DNA from: PALSA-693 sp963781155
GTDB lineage: Bacteria > Actinomycetota > Acidimicrobiia > Acidimicrobiales > Palsa-688
Direction: 5' to 3'
Length of the DNA: 64,000 nt
Assembly (NCBI GenBank): GCA_963781155.1
Contig: CAWAEC010000005.1
Coordinates: 62,001 to 126,000, forward strand
Below the pieces are notes generated by a model. That model searched no databases. It saw only the letters and a program-made list of their open reading frames with translations, and was not told where the DNA came from. Below, in pieces: positions 17,490 through 26,368 of this stretch; positions within the stretch are counted from its first letter, which is position 1; each line of letters starts with the position of its first letter. The translations under genes were made by a program, and so were the position numbers.

Positions 17490-18955
17490 GCCTTGCCTGA
17501 ACCTAGATGTCGCGGCCGGCTCCCTCGATACTACCGCCGCCGGGTTTCGCCCCGGACGAGCCTGTAAGGAAGATGTCGTGAGTGGACCATTGGCGTTTAT
17601 GCGGCTGGGCGGAGGGTGACGGCGTAGCCGAGGTCTTGGAGTTGCTTCACGAGGCCGTTGCGGCGACGGTCGGTGTCGGTGTGGCGGGTGAAGTAGTCGC
17701 CGCCGAGGTCGGTGTAGTCCTCGTCGCGTGAGAGGACATGCCAGGCGATGACCAGAAGGGAGTGGCTGACCGCGACGGCCGCCTTCTTCTTGCCGATCCG
17801 CCGGGCGAGCCGCCAGAACTGGGCGGCGAGGTAGGTGTCACGCGAGCGGGCGGCCGACCAGGCGCACTGGTCGAGGACCTCGCCGAGCCAGCGGTTGCCC
17901 TTGTTGGTCCCTCCCGAACGGCGTTTGCCGCCGGTGATGTTGTTGGCTGGGCACAGCCCGGCCCACGAGGCCAGATGCCCAGCGGTGGGGAACCGGGTCA
18001 TGTCCGCACCGATCTCGGCGATGATGCACTCAGCCGCCCGCTTCCCGACCCCGGTGATGGTGTCAAGCCGGTCACGGGCGGCGCTGAAAGGGGCGATCAC
18101 CCGGTCAACCTCGATGTCGAGCTGGGCGATCATCGTCTCGAGCTGCTCGAGGTGCTCCAACGACAGCCGCACCAAGAGGGCGTGGTGGTCCTCGAACCGG
18201 CCGTAAAGGGCCTGGCGCAGGGCGGGCAGCTTCTTGCGAAGTTGGCCCTTGGCCAGATCAGCGAGGACGTCGGGATCCCTCTCGCCGGCGACAAGAGCCT
18301 TGAGCATCAACCGGCCCGATACGCCCAGCACGTCCGACGCCACCGAGTCCAGCTTGATCCCGGCGTCCTCGAGCGCCTTTTGCACCCGCTGGCACTCGGC
18401 GGTATGAGTCTGGATCAACCGCTTCCGGTAGCGGGTGAGGTCTCGCAATCGACGGATGTCCGGCGGCGGCACGAAACTCGAGCGCAGAAGACCGTGCTCG
18501 AGCAGTTCAGCCAGCCAGGCGGCATCGGCCACGTCGGTCTTTCGACCCGGGAGGATCTTGACATGTCGGGCGTTTACCAGCAGCAGCTCGAAGCCGCCCC
18601 GCCCTTCGAGCACATACCACACCGGCTTCCAGTACTGGCCTGTTGCCTCCATCACCACCTGGGTCACCCCCTCGGCGGCCAGCCACTCGGCCAGCGCCTC
18701 TAGCGACGCGGTGAACGTCGGAAACGTACGGATCTCCTGGCGGCGCTTGAAGCCCTGGCCCGGTGTGCGTACTGCGGCGACGACCTCCTCCTTGCCGATA
18801 TCAAGACCGGCGACCCGCTCGGCGATGATGTCCATCCCACTCCCCTCTCCGAGACTCAACCTGGACGGGTCTGGCAGGGCCAACCGAATCAACGACGCTG
18901 TAAGTCGTGCAATATGCAACAGTTCGCGGTGCCGGGAAGGCCCCGAGCATCAGTC
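17490..18955 (-). mobile_element. IS110-family element B, nested in element A
   Basis: A complete IS110-type transposase on the minus strand lies inside the non-coding right region of element A; sequences on either side resume similarity to the right region of element C (57986-59456). Ends are not exactly placed. Short flanking non-coding stretches lie at 17490-17596 and 18836-18955. A GC-rich hairpin (ccgggtttcgccccgg) lies near 17541-17556. Confidence 0.6.
17597..18835 (-). CDS. IS110 transposase B (intact)
   Basis: 412 residues from ATG 18835, with a GGGAG site; a longer in-frame start adds 28 residues. The N-terminal DEDD domain has GLDIGKEEVV, VVMEATGQYWKPVWYVLE and GRKTDVADAAWLAELL. 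There is a central coiled coil. The C-terminal Transposase_20 domain has ITGVGKRAAECIIAEIG, SWAGLCPANNITGGKRRSGGTNKGNRWL and SVSHSLL-like helices. The frame is intact and motifs are complete, so it may be active. It differs clearly from A and C and belongs to another IS110 subgroup. Confidence 0.88.
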   Translation of the reverse strand: MDIIAERVAGLDIGKEEVVAAVRTPGQGFKRRQEIRTFPTFTASLEALAEWLAAEGVTQVVMEATGQYWKPVWYVLEGRGGFELLLVNARHVKILPGRKTDVADAAWLAELLEHGLLRSSFVPPPDIRRLRDLTRYRKRLIQTHTAECQRVQKALEDAGIKLDSVASDVLGVSGRLMLKALVAGERDPDVLADLAKGQLRKKLPALRQALYGRFEDHHALLVRLSLEHLEQLETMIAQLDIEVDRVIAPFSAARDRLDTITGVGKRAAECIIAEIGADMTRFPTAGHLASWAGLCPANNITGGKRRSGGTNKGNRWLGEVLDQCAWSAARSRDTYLAAQFWRLARRIGKKKAAVAVSHSLLVIAWHVLSRDEDYTDLGGDYFTRHTDTDRRRNGLVKQLQDLGYAVTLRPAA

Positions 18956-18959
18956 TTAG

Positions 18960-19373
18960 ACACGGGCTCACTCGCACCAAAGCTCACCGAGCTCGGCCAG
19001 ACCCACCACCATCTTCACTCGTCGCGGCGGCCCCAGGCCATGGAGTCTTAGAAGAATGAGCGGCCGCACCCCTCGCCCACGGGGTCACCCCATCAATCAT
19101 CATGTGACCGAAGCCGCGTCTTCGCGCACCGAGATAAGTCTGGCGCCCCGGCGGCGACACCACAGGCCAAAGCCCTTCACCCCTCGGAGGTGACCACCGG
19201 GAACTGGTCGGTGGCCTTCCAAACCCCCGCAATTGTACGCCGCTCGTCAAGCTCGTTCGTCCGCGCTTCGCTGCGGGCGCTCCAGCTTGACCCCGGCTCG
19301 ATCCCAGCGCGCCTGCGCAGCCAACAAAGGCGGCCCAAAACACCCCTTGACCGGGGGTCCTCCCACAGATAAG
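18960..19373 (+). ncRNA. Candidate guide (bridge/seek) RNA region of IS110 A
   Basis: Non-coding right end of element A; it shows local similarity to 59079-59456 of element C (for example caccgagataag, gcggcc, atcatcatg). In IS1111-like members of the IS110 family the guide RNA is encoded downstream of the transposase. agataagt occurs inside (19132-19139) and again at the right junction (19367-19374), where its last base is outside the element. Prediction from position and repeat pattern only. Confidence 0.35.
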
Positions 19374-19805
19374 TAGTGGTAGGTGCATGTGCGGACCCGA
19401 CGGGTGATCTCGAGCTGGTGGGTTCGGTGGTTGCGTCGGACATCGAACGAACGGCAGGGCTCAACCGCCCGCAGGACGCAGACCAGGCTCTCAACAACGC
19501 CGTCTCGCTGGGCGATGCCACGGGCGAGGTCCTCCTTCGAGGTCGCGGATCGTGTGGCAAGACCTTCGAGGTGGATGTAGGGGCGGCCGGCCTGAGACGC
19601 CAAGGCTTAGGCATTGAGGCTGATCGCCTCGGTGGCCGCGGTGACGAACTTGGTCCATTGAGTCAGCGGAAACCCCCGGGTCCACAAGAACGCCCTGAGG
19701 GCGTCCGGTCCGAACAGACGGGTCAGATGCCCCTTAAAGATCAGCCGGTCGAACATCGTCACACCGCCGATCACCGTGGACGCATGGATCCTCGAAAACC
19801 GACAT
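19374..19805 (-). pseudogene. Multicopy winged-helix protein, N-terminal part (copy 1)
   Basis: ATG 19805 (MSVFED) with GGGAGG upstream, a frame break near 19788, then ASTVIGGVTMFDRLIFKGHLTRLF, an ending frame near 19607, and YIHLEGLATRSATSKEDLARGIAQRDG to RRVRTCTYHY, where the IS110 element begins. It matches the N-terminal third of copy 2 (MGVFEDLHGD, MYDRMIFKGRLTGLY, QRKDELAQSIAEADG, VRKSFKTKTIEMYRRERKC). Confidence 0.7.
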
Positions 19806-20734
19806 GGACCCAACCCTCCCGTGACTGAACTCCTCGATACAGCTGTCAAAAGTTCAGCCCAACGAGCCGGGTTGGGGCCAGCCCTCTCTCAAGCGTCAAC
19901 GACAACAGCGCACAGGGCCGGCTTGGCCGGCCCAGCACCGGCTTAACCCAGCACCAGGCCGCGTCAACCGCCAACTTCGGCCGCCCCCCACCACCACCCC
20001 GCCCGAGTCAAGGCGAGGCCCTTTGGTTGCGGCCGAAGGCTGCAATAAGGGCGCACCATCGGCACTCGCGGGCGCACCGCGACGGCGAGCGCATCACCGT
20101 GGGTATGCGCTGCCTGAGCCCTGGCGTGTTCAACCGATCGGCCGCGCTCAGATGCGATATTCGGGCGCGCTTGCGGTCTTCAAGGTCGGCCTGGGCGTGT
20201 TCACCGGCATGTTGGACACGGTCCGCGCAAAGGAGTTTCTGCTGGACATCCGAGGCCTCTGACCGGGCGGAGGCCCGCAGTCCATTATGTCTTGGCGTTT
20301 GGGGCGTGCTCGTCACCATCTTCGTCGACGCGGACAGCCAGCAAGCGAGGATTGACGTGGGGGCTGTCGCGAATGGTGGGTGTGCATGGGTCCGGGCAAA
20401 CCGACGGCGACCAGCGCCGTGCCCAGCGGCAAGGCCAGAGATTCGATGCCCACTGCGGCCTAGAGAGCTGCACCGGCTGCTGCGCCGCCCGCGAATCCGG
20501 CGATGGCTGGCCACGTATGGGCCGCCCGCGTTCGTGCATTTCCTGCAGACCCGCAATCTCTTCCGAAGCGCATCTGGCTGAGGTCATGTACGAACCGGGT
20601 CAGCTTGGTCGTCCTCGGCGACCTGGATCCAGAGGGACATCGGGACTCCGTCACCGAGTCAAAGGTCGAAGCGCGTTCTTCGCCCCAGCCGGGATCCCCT
20701 CGCCGGTCCCTGCAGGTTCGGCCAAGCGGCGACG
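19806..20734. other. Upstream region of the multicopy unit and degenerate DNA
   Basis: Up to about 20034 this is the conserved 5' flank of the multicopy gene: a C-rich stretch with cggccgccccccaccaccac, then ggccctttggttgcggccg, both also upstream of copy 2. From 20035 to 20734 no intact gene is seen, only the DUF1275-like remnant listed separately. Confidence 0.45.
20320..20610 (-). pseudogene. DUF1275 (YoaK)-like membrane protein remnant
   Basis: The minus-strand frame reads TRFVHDLSQMRFGRDCGSAG, then WPAIAGFAGGAAAGAAL, a TAG stop, then AAVGIESLALPLGTALVAVGLPGP. Two hydrophobic helices either side of an in-frame stop resemble the C-terminal helices of DUF1275 proteins. The N-terminal helices are absent. 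The family call is tentative. Confidence 0.3.
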
Positions 20735-21820
20735 ATGGGCGACGGCAACCGTACCCTGATCCTCATTGGTTCTGGCACGACGAACTCGGTCCGCCGCTAC
20801 GGCGCGGCATGTCACGCGGTCCTGGTCACGTCGCTGTCGGGCCCGCTGGCCAGATTCGGGAGGTCGGGAGCGGTCGCCCTCGGCCTGTGGGCCGAGCGCG
20901 CCGGGGTGGCCTTGGAGGTCATTGACGCCTACCCGTCGGCTGCTGCCGCGATCGCGGCCGCCGAGAGCGCTGGGCCCGATGTGGTGTTCGGACCCTACGG
21001 GTCGGGGCCAGCGGTGACGGCCGCAGCGGCCAGCATCGGGGTCGTCTGGAACCACGGAGGCGCCACCGCCCGCCTGGCCCGGCCCGCCTATCCGCGGGTC
21101 GTCAACTTGCCCTCTCCGGCGACCTCGTACCTGGCGGCGGTACTCGACGCGCTCGTCGCCGACGGTCTCCCGGCGGGATCTGAGATTGTCCTTTTCCACA
21201 GCGACACCGGCTTCGGCCGGGAAGTGGCCGAAGGCAGCGCAGTGGCGGCGCGGAGGCTCGGTCTTGTCCTTCACCCCGTCAGCTTCCGGCCCGGCCAGGG
21301 GCAAGCCGCCTTCGAGCGGGCTCCGGCGGGCGACGTCCTTTTGTCGGCCGGCACCTTCGAGGACGATATCGTCATCGCAGGCCTTGGACGCCAGCGTCGG
21401 TGGCGGGCCATGGGGCTGGTGGCGGCGGGAGTGGAGGAGCTGTACCACGCCATCGGCGAGCGGGTCGCGGGGCTGTACGGTCCGTGCCAATGGTTCGGCG
21501 ACGCCGCTGTCGAACCCGCCGACGGGCCCGGGTCCGACTGGTTCGCCGGGCGCTACCGCGACGCGACCGGCACGAACCCGCCGTACCCGGCCGCGGCTGC
21601 GTTCGCCGCGGGGATCGTCTGGCAGCGTTGCAGCCACGACGCCCAAACCGTCGATCCTTTGCGGGTGCTGGCCGAGTCTTCGAACCTTGATACCACCACC
21701 CTCTTTGGCCGGTTCCGTGTAGATCCGCTCACCGGCGTGCAAACCGGCCATCAGATCCGGGTCGTCCAGTGGCAACACAGACGGCGCGTCCTGGTCGAAC
21801 ACATGCCTCGCCCCTCCTGA
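20735..21820 (+). CDS. Periplasmic-binding-protein type 1-like protein (LivJ/AmiC-like)
   Basis: 361 residues. The core starts at VLVTSLSGPLARFGRSGAVALGLWAE, the usual opening of branched-chain amino acid/urea/amide binding proteins. It continues with DVVFGPYGSGPAVTAAAASIGVVWNHGG, ILFHSDTGFGREVAEGSAVAARRLGL-type and PYPAAAAFAAGIVWQRC segments of the second lobe. No signal peptide or lipobox is present and the first 28 residues look unrelated to the fold, so the start may be later. No permease or ATPase genes are adjacent. A cytosolic ligand sensor is possible. Confidence 0.7.
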   Translation: MGDGNRTLILIGSGTTNSVRRYGAACHAVLVTSLSGPLARFGRSGAVALGLWAERAGVALEVIDAYPSAAAAIAAAESAGPDVVFGPYGSGPAVTAAAASIGVVWNHGGATARLARPAYPRVVNLPSPATSYLAAVLDALVADGLPAGSEIVLFHSDTGFGREVAEGSAVAARRLGLVLHPVSFRPGQGQAAFERAPAGDVLLSAGTFEDDIVIAGLGRQRRWRAMGLVAAGVEELYHAIGERVAGLYGPCQWFGDAAVEPADGPGSDWFAGRYRDATGTNPPYPAAAAFAAGIVWQRCSHDAQTVDPLRVLAESSNLDTTTLFGRFRVDPLTGVQTGHQIRVVQWQHRRRVLVEHMPRPS

Positions 21821-21837
21821 CCCTCCGGAACAGGTTG

Positions 21838-22290
21838 GCCCGCGGGTGGGATGGACCAGTGATGACCTCGGCGAGCCGTTTCGGGGCGGCACCCTTGCTG
21901 AATTGCGGGACCTCCCGGCTGCGGCGGTCAGCGCGACAAGACCGGGCCTGGTCGGCGTTGATGAGGCGCACGGGCCTGCCTGTGACGGACCTGCGGTCGG
22001 GGTTGAGGGATTGCTCCCAGATACTGGCTGGCCTGGCGTTGCCGTCGTTCTTCCAGATCAGGGCCAGATGCCCCGGTATGGGCACCACCACGCTGGGGTC
22101 GACGTCCCCGCCGAAGTGCGCCTGGCCGCCCGGCGGTGCGGACGAGGTGTGGGTGAAGGGACCGGACGGGGCTGGTGGAGAAGGCCGCCACGAGGCGCTG
22201 CCGCCTCGTGGCGGCGTCCTCGGTGCGGTAGTAAACGACCCAACCGCCGGCCACCTGGTGCACCGTGGGCCCCCACCTCATGGTCGACAC
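21838..22290 (-). pseudogene. Glycoside hydrolase family 43 remnant
   Basis: The minus strand reads RWGPTVHQVAGGWVVYYRTEDAATRRQ then LVAAFSTSPV, and after a one-base shift (CCGG for CGG) GPFTHTSSAPPGGQ, DVDPSVVV and LALIWKNDGNA. These are the STSPxGPF, DPSxF and WKNDGN landmarks of GH43 arabinofuranosidase/xylosidase-type enzymes. Only the middle of the propeller is left. The rest of 21821-22650 shows no gene. Confidence 0.6.
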
Positions 22291-22750
22291 CCCGGCGGGG
22301 GCGGACTAATTCGCGGGCGGCCGCACCACCAGCGCCGGCGAGGGCATAGTGGGAAGGGAATCGGGCACTCGGCGCCCGTTGGCATCTACCACGGTCGGGC
22401 AAGCGAAATGGAGGAGCGATCTGAGCGGTTGTCCGGCGGCCATGGGCGGGCCGGCAAGACGGTACGAACTGCGCTGTTAGGCGGTCATAGGCTCCGGGGA
22501 TCGCTCGGCCTCCGTTGACGCCGGAAGCCTAAAGTCAACGGGTCAGCAGTGCGGGCACTCTCGTGGGAGTCTCTGGCTAGGCGACCTGGCCCGACGAACC
22601 GCCTGCGCGCCACTCACCACAAGCCGTCAAGGGCATCGTCTTCAGGACCCGATGCGGGGCGCGGTACGCTGTGAGGACGACGCCGATGACTTCTCTTCCC
22701 CGGGCCGCTTCGTGGTAGATGACGTCGAAGGGGGTGTCGAGGAGCGGGTC

Positions 22751-23761
22751 GTGGATACGTTTGGTCGCCCACTGCGCGATCTGCGCCTGTCGGTCACGGA
22801 CCGCTGCAACCTTCGGTGCCGGTATTGCATGCCGGAGGACGAGTACACCTGGCTGCCCCGCGGCGACATCCTCACCTTCGACGAGTTGAGCCGTTTGGTC
22901 GATGTGTTCGCGTTGGTCGGTGTGCGCAAGGTTCGCATCACCGGGGGTGAACCGCTCCTGCGACGAGAGCTTCCGGAGCTGTTGCGCCTGATCGCGGCCA
23001 AGGCTGCGATCTGTGATCTGGCGATGACGACGAACGGCGTCATGCTTGCTCCACGGGCAAGAGCGTTGCGCGACGCCGGTCTCGGTCGGGTCACGGTGAG
23101 TCTGGACACGCTCCGGCCGGGGCGGTTCCAGAAGCTATCGCAGCGCTCGGGTCATGCCCAGGTCCTCGAGGGACTTCGGGCTGTGACCGAGGCCGGCTTT
23201 GTCGGTACCAAGATCGACACGGTCGTGATCCGGGGCACAAACGACGACGAACTCGCCGAGCTCGTGGAGTTCAGTCGAACGGTCCCCGCCGAAGTGCGCT
23301 TCATCGAGTACATGGACGTGGGCGGAGCGACGGGATGGGACTCCGCTCTGGTGGTCTCTCGCCACGAGATGCTGGAGACCCTCACCCGGCATTTCGGCAA
23401 GATCGACGCCCTCTCCGGGCAGGGTTCTGCGCCGGCGAGCCGCTTCGGACTTGCCGACGGTTGGACGTTCGGGATCGTGTCGTCGACCACCCAGCCGTTC
23501 TGCGCGTCGTGTGACCGCAGTCGACTGACAGCTGACGGCGTGTGGTACCGCTGTCTGTACGTTCAAAGCGGAACCGACCTGCGCACGCCGCTGCGCGGCG
23601 GTGCCAGCGACGAAGAGTTGAGGCAGATCCTCGCCTCGGCCTGGCGCGCTCGGCGCGATCAAGGCGCGGTGGACCGGTTGACTCTGAGTACGCGGACAGC
23701 GGTTCCCGTCACGCTTTTGCGCCGCGACCCCCACCTTGAGATGCACACCCGAGGCGGCTGA
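22751..23761 (+). CDS. moaA: GTP 3',8-cyclase MoaA
   Basis: Radical SAM enzyme of the first step in molybdenum cofactor synthesis. Start chosen at GTG 22751 (MDTFGRPLRDLRLSVTD) because GAGGAG lies just upstream and this is where the family begins; an upstream in-frame start at 22652 would add 33 residues. From 22751 the first cluster motif is C19-x3-C23-x2-C26 (CNLRCRYC) and the SAM motif is TGGEPLLR. The C-terminal cluster ligands are C251, C254 and C268 (CASCDRSRL...RCLY). It ends in the conserved Gly-Gly needed by MoaA. 336 residues, normal length. No other moa genes are near, so its partners lie elsewhere. Confidence 0.92.
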   Translation: MDTFGRPLRDLRLSVTDRCNLRCRYCMPEDEYTWLPRGDILTFDELSRLVDVFALVGVRKVRITGGEPLLRRELPELLRLIAAKAAICDLAMTTNGVMLAPRARALRDAGLGRVTVSLDTLRPGRFQKLSQRSGHAQVLEGLRAVTEAGFVGTKIDTVVIRGTNDDELAELVEFSRTVPAEVRFIEYMDVGGATGWDSALVVSRHEMLETLTRHFGKIDALSGQGSAPASRFGLADGWTFGIVSSTTQPFCASCDRSRLTADGVWYRCLYVQSGTDLRTPLRGGASDEELRQILASAWRARRDQGAVDRLTLSTRTAVPVTLLRRDPHLEMHTRGG

Positions 23762-23899
23762 TGTGCCCTTGAAGGGGTGTCATCTTGCGGTCGACCATCT
23801 TGAAGCGGTGGAAGAGAGCGTTCGAGGGCGCCAACTTCCTGCCTGGGCGAAACTCACCTGAGCCTCCCCCGTTGTGGCGAACGGGTTGGTGGTGATCAA

Positions 23900-24263
23900 G
23901 GTGGCGGTGCGGCGGCCTGCAGGTTCTCGTAGTTGACGGGCGGCCATCAGCACGAGCGGGAAGGCACCCCCGGCCGGCTCACCGGCGGCCTGGTCCGGCT
24001 CCCTTGGGCCGAGAAATAGACGACCGTGTCCAGTGTCCGCTGGCGACGTGGGACGGTGAAGTCGCGGACGAGCGTGCCGACCGCGAAGTGCGGCCGCCCG
24101 TCATGGCCGATGGTCGGCGACGCCCGAGCTGAGCTCGATCCGCCTGTCGGCCCGAGCGAGGGCGGCGCCGGTGCCATCTCCGACCGAGATATCTCCGGTG
24201 CGACGGACCACTGTTCGCGCACCACAAGAGCATCAGGGCGACAACCGCGCCCGTGACAACCAT
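23900..24263 (-). pseudogene. Exported alpha/beta-hydrolase-like remnant
   Basis: The minus strand begins MVVTGAVVALMLLWCANSG, a hydrophobic, possibly lipoprotein-type leader. After shifts of frame it reads FAVGTLVRDFTVPRRQRTLDTVVYF and then GAFPLVLMAARQL, resembling the first part of dienelactone-hydrolase/PAF-acetylhydrolase-like proteins. The catalytic nucleophile region is absent. The rest of 23762-24495 shows no gene. Tentative. Confidence 0.3.
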
Positions 24264-24495
24264 GATGGCAGTTCGACGACGCGGCCGTTGCTAAGTCTCA
24301 CCCGGGCCGCATTCCAAGGACAGGCGGACATCCGCACACACTGCACGAAGGGCGGTAACGATATGACGAACGGGCGCCCGGCGTCATCGCGCCGAGGACA
24401 TATCGCCGCATCGGTGTGCTCCCAGCAAGCCGACCGTGCCGGGCCCGCCTGGTAGCCGAATGGCCGAAGGGACCCCCTGGTCGGTTTGACCGGGG

Positions 24496-24936
24496 TCAGG
24501 CGTCGGCAGCGCTCGAGGCACCAGCTGCCAGCGGCAACCTCATCCAGGAGACCACGCAGCCAACTGGCCCTTCGCTTCCTATCTCGGCGCCCACGGCCCG
24601 CAACTCCTCTGCCGCGGAGGTAAAGTCCGGCAGGTCATCGCCTGTCGCATGACCGCCCTCGCTTACGACCTCGACCCGGGCCACCTTCCCCGTTCGCGCG
24701 ACGCGCACGGTGATGGAGTCAGGCGGCTCCGAGTGGGCAACCGCGTATCCGACGAGCTCCGCCAGCAGCCGCCGGCATAGCGTCGGATCGGTGAGCACGC
24801 GGAGTCGAGGCATCTCGATGTCAACGATGCGCCCCAGGAGGAGAGGCTCAAGCCCATCGAGGGCAGCTCGAATCTCTTCCAGAAGGTCGACCGACGTCAG
24901 CCCATCCGCGTCGTCAACGCCCCGGCGCTGACTCAC
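24496..24936 (-). CDS. Histidine-kinase-like ATPase domain protein
   Basis: 146 residues from GTG 24936. Residues 15-140 resemble a single HATPase domain (LTDPTLCRRLLAELVGYAVAHSEPPDSITVRVARTGKVARVEVVSEGG). The N-box asparagine expected in LxxNAxxHS is replaced (ELVGYAVAHS), and the G boxes are weak, so ATP binding is doubtful. Stop and start overlap with the upstream zinc-ribbon gene (ACGTGA: TGA of one within GTGA of the next), indicating coupled translation. It may be a small anti-sigma/switch-type regulator. Confidence 0.5.
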   Translation of the reverse strand: MSQRRGVDDADGLTSVDLLEEIRAALDGLEPLLLGRIVDIEMPRLRVLTDPTLCRRLLAELVGYAVAHSEPPDSITVRVARTGKVARVEVVSEGGHATGDDLPDFTSAAEELRAVGAEIGSEGPVGCVVSWMRLPLAAGASSAADA

Positions 24937-25132
24937 GTCGCTTGCCCCTCGGCGTCCTCCCCCGTGCCGGCCACGTCCTTCGGTGCGGTGTCGACCAACC
25001 TGCGTGCGCAGGGGAACACAGGTAGGCGATCCCCTTGCCTCCTTCGCCGAGGATCGGGATCGTTGTCTTCTGCAGCACCGTTTCCCCGCACCCCGGGCAG
25101 GTGACCAGGACACCTGCGTCTCTACCTGCCAT
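24933..25132 (-). CDS. Small zinc-ribbon protein, one frame break
   Basis: ATG 25132. It reads MAGRDAGVLVTCPGCGETVL, then KGIAYLC, then out of frame because of a CCCC run near 25018. With three Cs it continues VP-CARRLVDTAPKDVAGTGEDAEGQAT and stops at 24933, overlapping the next start. The two CPGC/CVPC pairs would bind zinc. About 65 residues. The coherent reading after correction argues for a sequence indel. Confidence 0.5.
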
Positions 25133-25143
25133 CACGGCCCACT

Positions 25144-25726
25144 CTAGGGGGGTTGCCGATGAAGTCTGAACCGCGATGGTACTAGGGCCAAAGTCACATG
25201 CGTGGGCGGTCGAGAAACGGGGCCCTGAGGCCTATGGCGGGTTGCCTGAAGCCCGTCTCCGGCTAGCACCCATCGAGGGTCACCACGGTCGCTGGTCATC
25301 GATCCGTTCCCACTCCTCCTGCGCGGGCAGTAGGCCGGTGACGCTACAGCGCCCCCATGTCTTGCGTACGAGGTTGGCGTTGGCCTCACTCGGGTCGGAG
25401 TCAGACCGCTTCCAGTCCGTCCTACGCCCAATAACCGGCAGCATCGAACTGGGCGTAGCGCCACCACATAATGTGCGCTCAAGAATCCGACCCGGCGAGC
25501 TACCCCACTAACATCAGGTGTCTCCTCGACCCGGCGGTATGAGCGCCTCGCTGATCGTGTTAGTGGGACTGATCCAGGGTGACGTTATGAGTCCTCAACC
25601 AAGGGCTTCAGCTGGCCAGGACGTGTCAACGCGGAACCTCTCACCCTCACGCCGGCAGCCTGACCCCTCCCCGGCCAAACTGCCACCGTCGGAGCTGCGC
25701 CCCGACGCCTAGCGGCGCGTCCCTCC
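25144..25726. other. No recognisable gene
   Basis: 583 bases. A short minus-strand frame (NLVRKTWGRCSVTGLLP) looks protein-like but is under 60 codons and has no start context. No repeat or RNA structure was noticed. Confidence 0.35.
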
Positions 25727-26368
25727 ATGCGGGGAGTGGCCGATCATGTGACGACCCTGTTTGTCTCGGTCAGCCGCTACCTTGGCGTCGAGATTCAGGA
25801 GAGAGAATTGGATAACCCTTTCAAAGAGGCGTCGCGTAGTCATCGGCTGTTCGAGGTGCTCAAGAATGCCGACAGGCCGTTACGTCCAGAAGAGATCGCG
25901 GGCGCGGTTGGCAAACACAACGCGATGGTGGCGCACGCGATGCTCAAAGACCTCCGAGCGCGAGGCACCAGCGTGTACCGCTACCGCGACCCCGAAGGTG
26001 AGAGCCCCACAGCGTCGGTGTATTCGCTGCGCCCCGTCGAAGGACTCAGCGAGATCGCCGCTCAACGCCGGCCGCGTACCCGACCGGGCAGCGGACCGCC
26101 AACCCCGATCCGACCCACCGTGCGCCAACCCCAAGTCGGCTCCGTCGCCCGCGTGACTGCCGTGCTGCTGGCCGACGATGGCTTGTCCGCCCGGGTTGAA
26201 TGCGACGGCACTGTCTACGCCGGCACGGTGGCGGCCGCCCAACCGACGGTTGGGGATTGGGTGACAGTGGTGACCGTTGGCTTGCACGGCCAAGGCCTCT
26301 ACGTCGATCTGGCTGGGGCTCGAGTCGTGACCCTGGAGAACCTTAGGGAGGATACCGATGGCCGCTAA
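25727..26368 (+). CDS. Hypothetical protein with winged-helix-like segment
   Basis: 213 residues. Residues 35-80 (SRSHRLFEVLKNADRPLRPEEIAGAVGKHNAMVAHAMLKDLRARG) look like a winged helix. A Pro/Arg-rich linker follows, then a beta-rich C-terminal part (VTAVLLADDGLSARVECDGTVYAGTV...). It overlaps the next gene by 11 bases, so the two are one operon. The start is uncertain. It resembles phage or integrative-element cargo, but no family is recognised. Confidence 0.55.
   Translation: MRGVADHVTTLFVSVSRYLGVEIQERELDNPFKEASRSHRLFEVLKNADRPLRPEEIAGAVGKHNAMVAHAMLKDLRARGTSVYRYRDPEGESPTASVYSLRPVEGLSEIAAQRRPRTRPGSGPPTPIRPTVRQPQVGSVARVTAVLLADDGLSARVECDGTVYAGTVAAAQPTVGDWVTVVTVGLHGQGLYVDLAGARVVTLENLREDTDGR

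Larger units (their letters stand above)
16333..19373 (+). mobile_element. IS110-family element A, carrying IS110 element B
   Basis: The left end ggacccc (about 16333) and right end gggggtcctcccacagataag (19353-19373) are matched in layout by the related element at 57986-59456. The transposase is at the left, followed by a non-coding right region that shows scattered similarity to the other copy. That region is interrupted by a second IS110 element (about 17490-18955). Without it, A is about 1.6 kb. It cuts the multicopy gene after the codons for CTYHY. There is no target duplication, as expected for IS110. End positions are approximate. Confidence 0.65.
8043..20034 (-). mobile_element. Multicopy unit, copy 1 (composite, carries nested insertions)
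   Basis: The left end (aagatttgcgtgtcg, 8043-8057) and right end (ggccctttggttgcggccg, 20016-20034) both recur around the second copy of the same gene at 56217-59475. Inside, a single gene read on the minus strand is split into 19805-19374, 16334-16230 and 9123-8078 by an IS110 nest and a group II intron. The three pieces add to about 1,583 bases, against 1,562 for the gene in copy 2. Shared ends outside the coding region suggest that the gene moves or duplicates as a unit. No terminal inverted repeats were found. Confidence 0.6.

Noticed and set aside
17472..17596. Guide RNA for IS110 B in the short stretch after its transposase
   Set aside because: About 110 bases with one hairpin, and element ends are not known; no internal match to a junction was found.
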